NCBI GenBank assembly: GCA_945875915.1
Contig: CAMCMT010000010.1
Coordinates: 1 to 64,000 of the forward strand
DNA from: Synechococcus sp. UW140
GTDB lineage: Bacteria > Cyanobacteriota > Cyanobacteriia > PCC-6307 > Cyanobiaceae
DNA: 64,000 bases
Direction of reading: 5' to 3'
This document shows positions 50,077-57,963 of the stretch, piece by piece (the first letter of the stretch is position 1; the number at the start of each line of letters is the position of its first letter). The position numbers and the translations under genes were made by a program. The notes under the pieces were generated by a model. It did not search any database. It had not been told where the DNA came from and saw only the letters and a program-made list of their open reading frames with translations.

Positions 50077-52449
50077 TTAGGCCGCAAATGTGAGATCAAT
50101 AATCAGGTCGTTGTGATCGCGATCGCCACCGCCAAAGACGTCCTCGAAACCAACTTTGTTGGCCGAGAGGTACTTGAAGTGATTGTAACCATCGGCATTC
50201 GCAGCAGTGAAGCTATAGAACGTGTTACCGGTATTTGCGACCGTAGCCACAAGCCCCAGCATGTAGCCGTCAGACTGAAGCGTAAATGATTCAGAAGCTG
50301 ATACGTTGTCTTGGCGGCTCAATGTTATGTTCGAAACCTTGCTGGCTTGGACAGCAGCCGCATAACCAGACTCACCAGGTTTGATCCAAGTACCCGTCAG
50401 GGCATCGACAACGGAACCCTGGGCATCAGCTATCCTATAGAAGAAGGCATCCGTATTGTATGAAGCCGATCGTGAGGCCTGAACCGTTGTAGAGATTAAA
50501 CTAACACTCGAGAGATCAATCATATAGTCTGTGCCATTCCCCTGGTACAGAGATGACGACTGATAGATTTCATCGGGATCAACGTGGTGGCAGTAGCTAT
50601 CTGCGATAGAAGAATCCTCATGAGAGTGAGCCGAACCATCCTCATGAGAGTGAGCCGAACCAGAAAGCATCGCGTTAGAAGTGGTTGAGCCCGATCGAGT
50701 AAACTGCGCGCGAATCTCACCAAGCGCTACTCTTTCGGTGTGTATATTCGTATAAAGTTCTCCAGCGTAGATGTCTTCTAGGCTGTTAGTAAGGCTCACA
50801 ATGCTTTGATCAGAATCTGTCCATTTTCCCGTTAGGGTCCACATGGTTTTAGTTTGATCATAAGTAATATTTAGATCGTTATCCTGATTTGGATTAATTA
50901 GACCAATGTGCGCATCCCCAACGGTATAGTTAGGTGCAACATGGAAATGCATCCCGGCTACATCATCGCCTGGGTCAGTAGTTCTAGGTGTGCCATCGAA
51001 CCACTTGCCGAAATCTAATCCAATAATATTTAATAAATAAATCGCTTCGGTTTTAGCTCTGTTCAGGGTGAGTTGAATTGTTCCATAAGCTGTACTTACT
51101 GTAGGCCATATTTCATTGCGAGAAGTCAGCACTCCTGAGTAAATTTGGTCTTCGTCAGTATCAAACTCACAACAGTTGCATGATGCCCCCACGCTTGACA
51201 AGGTAGAGCTGGCAGTAGCATTTGTTGTCGTAACTGGGGTCGGATTGCTATTAGGTGTAAGAGCACTTGCAGAGGCAAGTCGAAAGCCTGCGGCATATCC
51301 TGCATCATTGGGCATCAGCCCATCGTCACGCAACGACGACCCAGAGGCAGGATTGTAAAAACTGGCTCCACGTTTTGATCTTGTACCATTAACAGATCCA
51401 TTGTAGTCTCCAAATGCAGCTGTAGGATCATATATGCTTTCATTCCACTCAGTGACGTTGCCGTCTTGATCGAAGGTTCCATAATGACTTGCACTGCCGC
51501 TAAATACGCCAACTTCTGTCAGCATATTCGGCCCAACTAAGGGATCTGGCAATTGGCCAAGGAAAATTGTAGACAAAGGTGATTTAGTGAACCCAGTGTT
51601 TGTTCGGGTATTGGCTAGATTTGGTGCAGAGGGGTTGATTAAGGTATTGCCAGGCGTGGTGTCGCTTTTGGTAGCCCAATCGTAATAACCAGCACTCCCT
51701 ATCCCATTTTTATTGGGATTGTAATAAGCTGCTTTGTACCATTCGTTTTCGGTTGGGATCCAATACCTTGCGCCTGAGGCATGGGTTGCCGGTATTACGG
51801 TTACGGTTCCAGATCCAGTCGCTATTCCATTGGAATTTCTATTTTGAACTGTGAAGTAGGTAAACCCATCTTTTTTGGTGACAGATCTGATTGTGCTACG
51901 AGTCTCAAATCCGCTGCCAGTAAGGCCACTCGCTTGTGCCTGGTCTCCCACTGAGATACTTAAATCTCCTGTTGCTTTGTAAGTGATTTTATTATCCCAT
52001 CGCGTAGCGCCCACAAGCGCAGCGGTTGTAATTAAATAGGCGCCACTTTCAGTGCTTCCAGATCCCTTGCCATTGTGCATCCAATTCGCAAAACGAATGG
52101 CATCCAAGTAATTGACATAATTAACTGGCTTATTTTCGCTTCCTTCTGGATTTTGGGTTGATGATGGACTTGTTGATGGAGCGAAGCTGTAACTGTAGTT
52201 TCCAGAACTGCCTGTCCGAGTAATGCCATTGAGTAATTTGTCATCCTGCATCCCTGGATTGAATAGTCCTTTTGGATCAGACTTTGCGACAGCATTTAGA
52301 AACTCAACGTATTGCCCATACGTTGTCTCGTATTTGGAGATATTATAATGATAGTTTACACTACCAAACGCCAAGCCATTTGAGTCGAGCGCATCATTGG
52401 CGTTGTTCAAATCTCCAACAGGAACGAATACCATTGCAGTTGTAGGCAT
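50077..52449 (-). CDS. FGE-like fold / CHRD / DUF4114 fusion protein
   Basis: A 790-residue mosaic. Residues 1-400 resemble the formylglycine-generating-enzyme/SUMF1 fold (YNISKYETTYGQYVEFLN, YWIPTENEWYKAAYY, DQDGNVTEWNE, SKRGASFYNP, GFRLAS). The region that carries catalytic cysteines in true FGE has none, so it is probably a structural or binding domain. Residues 430-590 look like CHRD (IYSGVLTSRNEIWPT, MHFHVAP, GEIRAQF). A His/Asp-rich repeat and a C-terminal DUF4114 (VGFEDVFGGGDRDHNDLIIDL) follow. There is no signal peptide; export by another route is inferred. ATG 52449 is preferred to TTG 52476. Confidence 0.8.
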   Translation of the reverse strand: MPTTAMVFVPVGDLNNANDALDSNGLAFGSVNYHYNISKYETTYGQYVEFLNAVAKSDPKGLFNPGMQDDKLLNGITRTGSSGNYSYSFAPSTSPSSTQNPEGSENKPVNYVNYLDAIRFANWMHNGKGSGSTESGAYLITTAALVGATRWDNKITYKATGDLSISVGDQAQASGLTGSGFETRSTIRSVTKKDGFTYFTVQNRNSNGIATGSGTVTVIPATHASGARYWIPTENEWYKAAYYNPNKNGIGSAGYYDWATKSDTTPGNTLINPSAPNLANTRTNTGFTKSPLSTIFLGQLPDPLVGPNMLTEVGVFSGSASHYGTFDQDGNVTEWNESIYDPTAAFGDYNGSVNGTRSKRGASFYNPASGSSLRDDGLMPNDAGYAAGFRLASASALTPNSNPTPVTTTNATASSTLSSVGASCNCCEFDTDEDQIYSGVLTSRNEIWPTVSTAYGTIQLTLNRAKTEAIYLLNIIGLDFGKWFDGTPRTTDPGDDVAGMHFHVAPNYTVGDAHIGLINPNQDNDLNITYDQTKTMWTLTGKWTDSDQSIVSLTNSLEDIYAGELYTNIHTERVALGEIRAQFTRSGSTTSNAMLSGSAHSHEDGSAHSHEDSSIADSYCHHVDPDEIYQSSSLYQGNGTDYMIDLSSVSLISTTVQASRSASYNTDAFFYRIADAQGSVVDALTGTWIKPGESGYAAAVQASKVSNITLSRQDNVSASESFTLQSDGYMLGLVATVANTGNTFYSFTAANADGYNHFKYLSANKVGFEDVFGGGDRDHNDLIIDLTFAA
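50615..50662 (-). repeat. Two 24-bp tandem repeats encoding AHSHEDGS-type units
   Basis: Two perfect 24-bp units, in frame, encode repeated Ala-His-Ser-His-Glu-Asp stretches in the linker after the CHRD part. The His and acidic residues could bind metal; that is inference. Confidence 0.85.
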
Positions 52450-52501
52450 TTTTAGTAAATTAAAATCAATTTCCAAAATACAGCCAGCCGCTGGCAGTGT
52501 C

Positions 52502-52519
52502 TATCGACCAAGGTCGATA
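52502..52519. promoter_or_regulatory. Perfect 8-bp-arm palindrome upstream of the fusion gene
   Basis: TATCGACC and GGTCGATA are separated by AA, 53 bp upstream of the ATG at 52449. The symmetry and position suit an operator or a 5'-UTR hairpin. No regulator is known. Confidence 0.4.
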
Positions 52520-52686
52520 AAGTGATTCGGGTCTTGCTGGGGAAGGCTGGGGCTAGCCTGGAAAACACGGCCAGACCGACAGATAGAGGTCTTTTAATCG
52601 AAAGTTGGCACTGAATTCATGGGCAGGAGGCAGTTAGGCTTCTTTTGCTGATGTTGGTGCCTTTTTCTTATGAGCCTCTTCCCTTG

Positions 52687-52828
52687 AATTCGATCCTCCT
52701 GGTGATTGAGCTCAACCTTGATATGGTCTGATGCGGCGACTGGGTAATCGACCTAGGTCCAGAAGTGGCCGATAAGGGGGGCGAGATTGTGCTGGCGCAG
52801 CATCCGCCAGAGCTGATGGCGGTTTGAG
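52687..52828 (+). pseudogene. Decayed duplicate of the uvrA 3' end
   Basis: It aligns with uvrA 49471-49677. Shared blocks include GCGGCGACTGGGT, ATCGACCTAGG, GATAAGGG-GGCGAGAT and GGCGCAGCATCCGCCAGAG, ending at a stop (TGA here, TAA in uvrA). It differs by many substitutions, an in-frame TGA at 52728 and a 69-bp in-frame deletion relative to 49573-49641. Similarity fades just past the stop. It is a remnant with no expected function and marks a rearrangement. Confidence 0.85.
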
Positions 52829-52956
52829 AGTGGTTTTGGATGGGTGGGGAAGGACCGGAAGTGCAGGGTGGTGGCTTGAATTACTGTTAAAGTTTGGAGC
52901 TTCTGATTGAATCTGGTGATTATTCCTAAGCCGAGTATGATCTGAACAAAATATAT

Positions 52957-53640
52957 TCATAAAAACTTCCCTAGTAGTTCTCCTGGCATTCCCATCGCAA
53001 TTGGTAATAGACTATTTGACGAAAACATATAGCACCACATTCGCTCAAGGTAGTGACCTTCCACAGGGTTGGAGTGGTGTGACACGGTGGCTAGTAATTG
53101 CTTATAAAAATTGATCGGGTGAGCGTGTACGGCCCTTCTGCTAACGGCAAAACATCCACACATACTGGTGACCGTCAAAAGGGGAAGTGGGCCTAGAAAT
53201 TTAGTCGAATAGTCAATTAGGCTGAGGCTACTTCGTGCCAAAGAGCCATTGTTCCAAGCCTCAACATATTTTGGATCAGCTTCAAAATTGATGGCTTGCC
53301 ACTGGAGTGGGCTGAATATGCCATAGGCAGAGGCTGAAAATCCATATTGGATGGCATGTGGAAAGTAATTCTCAATATTTGTGTATACATTATGACCAAG
53401 ATCATCAATTCTTCCTTGGAGAAAGATTGTGATATCTGGCAGGGATGCATATCTTGTGGTGATGTGATGGAGCCAGGTGTGGGACTCCCTGCCAACGTTG
53501 GGAAGACTAATAATAGCTCCGTGGTTAGTGTTATCAAGGATAGCTCCTTTGTTGTAGATGTGAATAGGGATCTTTCCAAAAATATTATTTAACCACGAAA
53601 TATTTTCGTCGTATCGAGCAATTACCAACTCGGCTTTCAT
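52957..53640 (-). CDS. DUF3431 family protein
   Basis: A 227-residue protein that matches the DUF3431 pattern: ELVIARYDENISWLNNI at the N-terminus, IHIYNKG, SLPNVGRESHTWLHHITTRY, DITIFLQGRIDDLGHN, and ERMWCYMF near the end. This family is glycosyltransferase-like in predicted fold, but the reaction is unknown. ATG at 53640 is chosen over a GTG at 53652. It is AT-richer than the backbone genes and divergent from a UDP-galactopyranose mutase, which suggests a role in surface glycans. Confidence 0.8.
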   Translation of the reverse strand: MKAELVIARYDENISWLNNIFGKIPIHIYNKGAILDNTNHGAIISLPNVGRESHTWLHHITTRYASLPDITIFLQGRIDDLGHNVYTNIENYFPHAIQYGFSASAYGIFSPLQWQAINFEADPKYVEAWNNGSLARSSLSLIDYSTKFLGPLPLLTVTSMCGCFAVSRRAVHAHPINFYKQLLATVSHHSNPVEGHYLERMWCYMFSSNSLLPIAMGMPGELLGKFL

Positions 53641-54013
53641 GTGTTGTGACACGCATAATGATTACTAGGACTTTATCGCTTTGCTCCTACGCTTGTCTAG
53701 TGAGGCCTTGGCTTTATTCCGCACTCGGTTGTGTTTGTTTGTAATGGCAATGCCAGCCGATTTTTTTGATGATATTCTTCAAGTGTTCGTTTTGCGGCTA
53801 AAGTTGACAGACACGCGGTGCTCTATTGTGAAGTCACTTTTAGGATGCATCATCCTGCAATCTGATTTGGTTTTAACTGATTATTCTTGCTGCGACCTGG
53901 TTTGTCTGCGGCCTATGCAATCATTCCGCGATGTTGCTTTGGAGATTTACCGAGGCCGGCCGATATTCAGGGCTGCCGCACTGATTGGTTTGGGATAAGG
54001 ATCACTAGAATGC
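53641..54013. other. Divergent region between the DUF3431 gene and glf
   Basis: 373 bp, AT-rich. A 105-codon open frame (53681-53998, +) contains several cysteines and no recognisable motif; I do not call it a gene. The region must hold the promoters for both flanking genes. Confidence 0.5.
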
Positions 54014-55168
54014 ATGAGCGCAGTCGTTGGTGATCCTGGGATGGTGTTCTTAGTCGTGGGTGCTGGCTTTGCAGGTGCAACCATTGCCAGGACGCTTGCT
54101 GAGGCTGGTCTTCAAGTTGACATCATTGATAAACGTAGTCATGTCGGCGGCAATGCTCACGATTTTGTTAACTGTGTAGGTGAGCGAATTCATCGTTATG
54201 GTCCCCATCTTTTGCATGGCAATCGGCTTAGCCCAGCTGTAGTCTTTCTGAGTCGCTTTACGTCTTGGACCCCCTACGAGCATAGGGTGCGTGCGCTTTT
54301 ACCCGACGGCACCACCACGCCCTTACCTGTTAATCGAACAACGCTTGAAGATATTTTCAACATTCACCTAGATGAAGATGAGTCCGCGAGCCGCTTTCTC
54401 GATTCGATTCGAAGAAGAATACCAAAGCCGGCCAATGCTGATGATCTGTTTTTAAACGGCGTCGGTGAAACATTGGCTGATTTGTTGTTTCGACCCTATA
54501 CCCGCAAGATGTGGGGGATTGAGGCGAGCGAGCTGGATGTTGCAATTGGTGCACGGTTGCCGGTGCGTTGTAACAGAGATGAGCGTTATTTTGCTGATTC
54601 TTTTCAGGCTTTGCCTAAATATGGTTACAATAGGTTGTTTGAATCTATGTTGGATCATCCTAATATTAAGCTGCGCTTGAATCATTCCTTTGAAAAGTCG
54701 ATGCAGCATCATTACAAGCACTGTTTTCTTTGTATTCCGATAGATCGCTATTTCGACTATGTTTATGGAGTCTTGCCTTATCGGTCGATTCGCTTTCACC
54801 ATGGCCAGACCATACATAACCAGGCCGCTACAGTTATTAATTTCACAGATACCGCTCCATATACTCGTGTAACCCAGTGGAGTCTGCTGCCCAATTCGGC
54901 GATATCTGGAAACGGACTACATACAATCACCAAGGAAGAACCCTGTAGCATGGAGGATAATCCAGGTGAGTATTATTATCCAGTTCAAACGTCTGAATCA
55001 CAGCGTTTGTATGGTCTATATCGCCAACTTGCAGCGAACCTACTGGACGTCAGTTTCTGTGGACGAACTGGTTTATTTCGCTATATTGATATGATTCCTG
55101 CTGTTACCATGCACTTAGAGATCGCCGAGCGATTTTTGCAGCAGAATGGTCTTCGCTCAGCGACCTAG
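54014..55168 (+). CDS. glf: UDP-galactopyranose mutase
   Basis: A 384-residue flavoprotein that interconverts UDP-galactopyranose and UDP-galactofuranose, the donor of Galf in surface glycans. The FAD motif is FLVVGAGFAGATIARTLAEAG, followed by IDKRSHVGGNAHDF, IHRYGPHLLHGN, PVNRTTLEDIF, FRPYTRKMWGIEASEL and RYFADSFQALPKYGYNRLFE. The C-terminus has the flavin-binding GLFRYIDMIPAV. ATG 54014 is used; ATG 54041 is also possible. It is AT-richer than its neighbours. Confidence 0.92.
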   Translation: MSAVVGDPGMVFLVVGAGFAGATIARTLAEAGLQVDIIDKRSHVGGNAHDFVNCVGERIHRYGPHLLHGNRLSPAVVFLSRFTSWTPYEHRVRALLPDGTTTPLPVNRTTLEDIFNIHLDEDESASRFLDSIRRRIPKPANADDLFLNGVGETLADLLFRPYTRKMWGIEASELDVAIGARLPVRCNRDERYFADSFQALPKYGYNRLFESMLDHPNIKLRLNHSFEKSMQHHYKHCFLCIPIDRYFDYVYGVLPYRSIRFHHGQTIHNQAATVINFTDTAPYTRVTQWSLLPNSAISGNGLHTITKEEPCSMEDNPGEYYYPVQTSESQRLYGLYRQLAANLLDVSFCGRTGLFRYIDMIPAVTMHLEIAERFLQQNGLRSAT

Positions 55169-55720
55169 CATAAGCTGGCTTGGCTAGACAGGTGTTACAC
55201 CCTGTCCTCATCAAATCAAAGGCCTCTCCCGTCGATGCAGCCCACTTCAGGGCTTCAAACTCCGTGGTGATTGGCTGGTCGGCAAAAAGCACAGTTCATC
55301 TGCAGAATCTGGTTGGAAGCCCCGCTTTATTCGATGCTATCGATCGCTTGGCCATCCAATAGTGTCGAAATGGGGTTGAAGGTGTTTTTTTGCATTGACA
55401 TGGATTGATCATGGGCCCGGTTCGCAATAAAATAGACTTCTGATATCAACGGAAGGGGACAAAGTGAGAAAACTAGTTTGAACCTGGCTTCTGTCATCTC
55501 CCAATTGCTGATGCACCAGATTTGGACGGGCGGTCATTGTGTTGGGGTTGCAGGCCAGCACCACGTAGAGACTGGGAATAGCTGCTATTGGTCTGGTGGG
55601 GCAAGGTATGTCGTTTCTTGTTGTCAATAAATAAATGTTTCACATTATGAATTTAGCTTGGTCATTGGTTAATCTTTTATGCACTATCTGAACGCACTAA
55701 TAATCCTTTGATAGCGTAGC
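55169..55720. other. glf downstream intergenic region
   Basis: 552 bp with only short open frames (such as 55180-55362 + and 55409-55627 -) and no motif I recognise. GACAGGTG and CACCCTGTC near 55189-55208 could pair with a bulge just past glf but lack a T-run. It may be decayed sequence. Confidence 0.45.
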
Positions 55721-56065
55721 TCAGCGCTGCGGTTGCTGTGCTCCCCTGCCACCAGGTCGATAGCGATCCATCACCGTATCCAGGCTCTGATTGTTGATCT
55801 TGGGATTGCTGTGCTGTATACAGCCAAGTAGAACGGCTTTATTGGCGTGCACGCGCTCGCTTGTGGGATGATCGCCTTGTGCGGTAGGGTGAACCTTGGA
55901 AAAACATGCCCTAAAAACGCTAGCTGATATGCCAAGATCACGGCTGATTTGATCTACAGGGCGCCTTGGATCATCGGATAGTGTTGCGGGAGCAGCGGCG
56001 ACGAGCTTCGGTGTGGTTGCTATTCCAATTAGGAGCAATATCTGAATTAAGGCAGTACGTTGCAA
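55721..56065 (-). CDS. Small exported protein, hypothetical
   Basis: A 114-residue protein. It has a signal peptide (TALIQILLLIGIATTPKLVAAAP) and a conserved-looking mature part: ISRDLGISASVFRACFSKVHPT, ANKAVLLGCIQHSNPKINNQSLDTVMDRYRP. The two cysteines could form a disulfide after export. I recall similar small periplasmic proteins in Synechococcus but no function. The start is TTG (56065). Confidence 0.6.
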   Translation of the reverse strand: MQRTALIQILLLIGIATTPKLVAAAPATLSDDPRRPVDQISRDLGISASVFRACFSKVHPTAQGDHPTSERVHANKAVLLGCIQHSNPKINNQSLDTVMDRYRPGGRGAQQPQR

Positions 56066-56192
56066 TGGTTTTGTATTTTAAGATTTTCATTGATTCTGGC
56101 ACAGATTGGCCCGGGGGTTTGTTGAGAGCCGAGTTTCGACCCTATGGCTTAATCTGACAAGTGTGAATAGGTCCAACCGTGCTAGGTGACCC

Positions 56193-56570
56193 TTGAGCAT
56201 TTTCCGTCCTTTTGTCGTCGTCTGCTTAGCTCTTGTCTCCATGCCGGCCGTCCTCGCTGAGACCTGGTCCACAACAGGGCGGTGTTCTTTTAACGGCGTA
56301 TCCCAGCCCTGCGCGGTGAGCGCCAGCGCCGATCTGAGCTATCCAGCCTGGAGCGCCCGTTATGTGCTGCTATGGGCCGATGGTATTCGTCAGACGATAA
56401 CAGTTGGTAGTGATGTGCGGGCTACGGTGATTGTTGACGGTAAGAGTATCGCCGCCGAGCAATTACCCCCCGATCAGGCGGGCCATTGTCTGATTCAAAC
56501 TGTCACTGGCAATGGGACCAAATTTGATTCCGGTCGGCTCAGGGTGGTAAAGGATCAGCCTGGCTGTTGA
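56193..56570 (+). CDS. Small exported Cys-containing protein, hypothetical
   Basis: A 125-residue protein with a clear signal peptide (FVVVCLALVSMPAVLAETW). The mature region is β-rich with four cysteines (GRCSFNGVSQPCAVS, GHCLIQ, DQPGC), consistent with two disulfides in the periplasm. TTG at 56193 has AGGTGA just upstream. No family is recognised. It is divergent from the other small exported protein at 55721-56065. Confidence 0.6.
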   Translation: MSIFRPFVVVCLALVSMPAVLAETWSTTGRCSFNGVSQPCAVSASADLSYPAWSARYVLLWADGIRQTITVGSDVRATVIVDGKSIAAEQLPPDQAGHCLIQTVTGNGTKFDSGRLRVVKDQPGC

Positions 56571-56678
56571 GTTGGTAGGGCTGCGCCAGTAAAGGTGTGG
56601 AAGTTGAATCGTGGCTGAATGGGTTACTAACGCGAAATTCTGCTAAAGTTGATTGCTAATCTATTGGCATTGATTCCC

Positions 56679-57422
56679 ATGGTTTCCAAGGTTGTTCCAG
56701 CCACTGCCTTGCTGCTGAGCTTGGCCCTGCCGGCAGCAGGTCTGGCCAAGCCCAAGTATGGCTATACCGGTGCCGTTGCTCCGGAGAAGTGGGGTCAGCT
56801 TAGCCCCGAGTACGCAGCCTGCTCCAAGGGCACCAGCCAGGCTCCCCTAAATATCGTCACGGCGAAAACTGTCAAGGATTCTAAGAGCCTGCCCCTAAAG
56901 CCTAATTACATCCCTGGCCCCGCCGAAGTAGTCAATACGGGCACTGGCATTCAAGCCAATCTTAAGGGGGACCTAAAGATCGGTGCAGCCGATTATAAAT
57001 TGTTGCAGTTTCACTTCCATGCCCATGGTGAGGAGGCGATTAACGGCGTTCATTATCCCTTAAATGCCCACCTGGTCCATGCCAACAGCGCGGGAAATCT
57101 TAAGGTGATTGGTGTGAATCTCAAGGTTGGCGCCCCGAATGCCTATCTGGAATCGTTCTGGAGCAAGCTGCCTGCCAAGAAGGATGGAACTGTGAAAGTT
57201 GATCTGCCTTCCCTGGCTGGTTTGTTGCCCAAGTCCCTCGCTTACTTCACCTATACCGGCTCCCTGACCACCCCTCCTTGCACCGAGGGTGTTCAGTTCT
57301 TCATTCTTAAGGAGCCCGTGACGATTTCGGCCAAGCAACTCAACACCTTTGTCAAGTTGTATCCGAACAACGCCCGTCCTGTGCAGCCCTTGAATGGTCG
57401 TGTGATCAAAACAAGCAACTAA
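56679..57422 (+). CDS. Exported alpha-class carbonic anhydrase
   Basis: A 247-residue alpha carbonic anhydrase with a signal peptide (ALLLSLALPAAGLAKP). Zinc ligands are His112 and His114 (LLQFHFHAHGEE) and His131 (AHLVHAN). The SLTTPPCTEGVQFFIL substrate segment with the active-site Thr is intact. The residue two before the third His, normally Glu in the family, is Asn129, and the usual SEH is GEE. It probably interconverts CO2 and bicarbonate outside the cytoplasm, like EcaA. ATG 56679 is chosen over TTG 56649. Confidence 0.92.
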   Translation: MVSKVVPATALLLSLALPAAGLAKPKYGYTGAVAPEKWGQLSPEYAACSKGTSQAPLNIVTAKTVKDSKSLPLKPNYIPGPAEVVNTGTGIQANLKGDLKIGAADYKLLQFHFHAHGEEAINGVHYPLNAHLVHANSAGNLKVIGVNLKVGAPNAYLESFWSKLPAKKDGTVKVDLPSLAGLLPKSLAYFTYTGSLTTPPCTEGVQFFILKEPVTISAKQLNTFVKLYPNNARPVQPLNGRVIKTSN

Positions 57423-57451
57423 ACCGTACGATTTCCCTGGGGCTGGTCTTT

Positions 57452-57484
57452 GGGGGATGTTTTGGAAAAAGCGTCCCCCTTTTC
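57452..57484 (+). terminator. Intrinsic terminator of the alpha carbonic anhydrase gene
   Basis: GGGGGATG pairs with CGTCCCCC (8 bp, one wobble) across a 12-nt loop and is followed by TTTT. It lies 29 bp after the stop codon. Confidence 0.75.
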
Positions 57485-57501
57485 TGTGCCTTTTTTGGGA
57501 C

Positions 57502-57963
57502 CTAATCCTCAGGGGATCCTGCTCCTCTCTGCCGTTTCCCCTTGACGGTGCTGCGCTGCTTTTTGGCTGCTAGCCGCCGCTCTACCGATCCCCGGGTCGG
57601 TTTTGTGCGGCGCCGCGGCGGAGCAGGAGGGGCGATGGCTTCTTGCAGCAGGTTCACCAAGCGCCGTTGGGCGGTGACCCGGTTCTGCCATTGGGAGCGG
57701 TGTTCCGAAGCCGCGATCACGATGCAGCCTTCCAGCAAACGCCCGGCCAGACGCCCCACAGCCCGGGCCTTGAGGGTCAGGGGCAAGGCAGTGGAAGCGA
57801 CGAGGTCAAAGATCAATTCCACCCGCGTATCGGTGCTGTTGACGTTTTGACCGCCGGGTCCCGAGGAGCGAGAAAAACGCCACCCCAATTCGGCCACGGG
57901 AATCGAAACTCCTGGGGTCAAGTGAAGGTGGTCGTTGCGCTGATCGATGGCTAGTAACGTCAA
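57502..57963 (-). CDS. arfB: Peptidyl-tRNA hydrolase ArfB (YaeJ)
   Basis: A 153-residue ribosome-rescue hydrolase. The catalytic GGQ lies in FSRSSGPGGQNVNSTDTRVEL near residue 38. The basic C-terminal tail (RRRTKPTRGSVERRLAAKKQ), which enters the mRNA channel, is present. The length fits ArfB, not RF1/RF2. Its TTG start shares TTGA with the stop of the upstream beta carbonic anhydrase gene, so it is probably translated by coupling. Confidence 0.93.
   Translation of the reverse strand: MTLLAIDQRNDHLHLTPGVSIPVAELGWRFSRSSGPGGQNVNSTDTRVELIFDLVASTALPLTLKARAVGRLAGRLLEGCIVIAASEHRSQWQNRVTAQRRLVNLLQEAIAPPAPPRRRTKPTRGSVERRLAAKKQRSTVKGKRQRGAGSPED

Larger units (their letters stand above)
52450..52956. 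other. Region between the fusion gene and the DUF3431 gene
   Basis: About 500 bp with no intact gene. It holds the palindrome at 52502-52519 and, at 52687-52828, a decayed copy of the uvrA 3' end. The rest (52520-52686 and 52829-52956) shows nothing I recognise. Confidence 0.7.

Noticed and set aside
50077-52449. Annotation as a working formylglycine-generating enzyme
   Set aside because: The catalytic Cys region has no cysteine and no sulfatase gene lies nearby.
53681-53998. 105-codon frame between the DUF3431 gene and glf
   Set aside because: No motif, poor start context and odd composition; it could be decayed but is not supported as a gene.
55180-55362. 60-codon frame after glf
   Set aside because: Short, no motif, and competes with an equally weak frame on the other strand.
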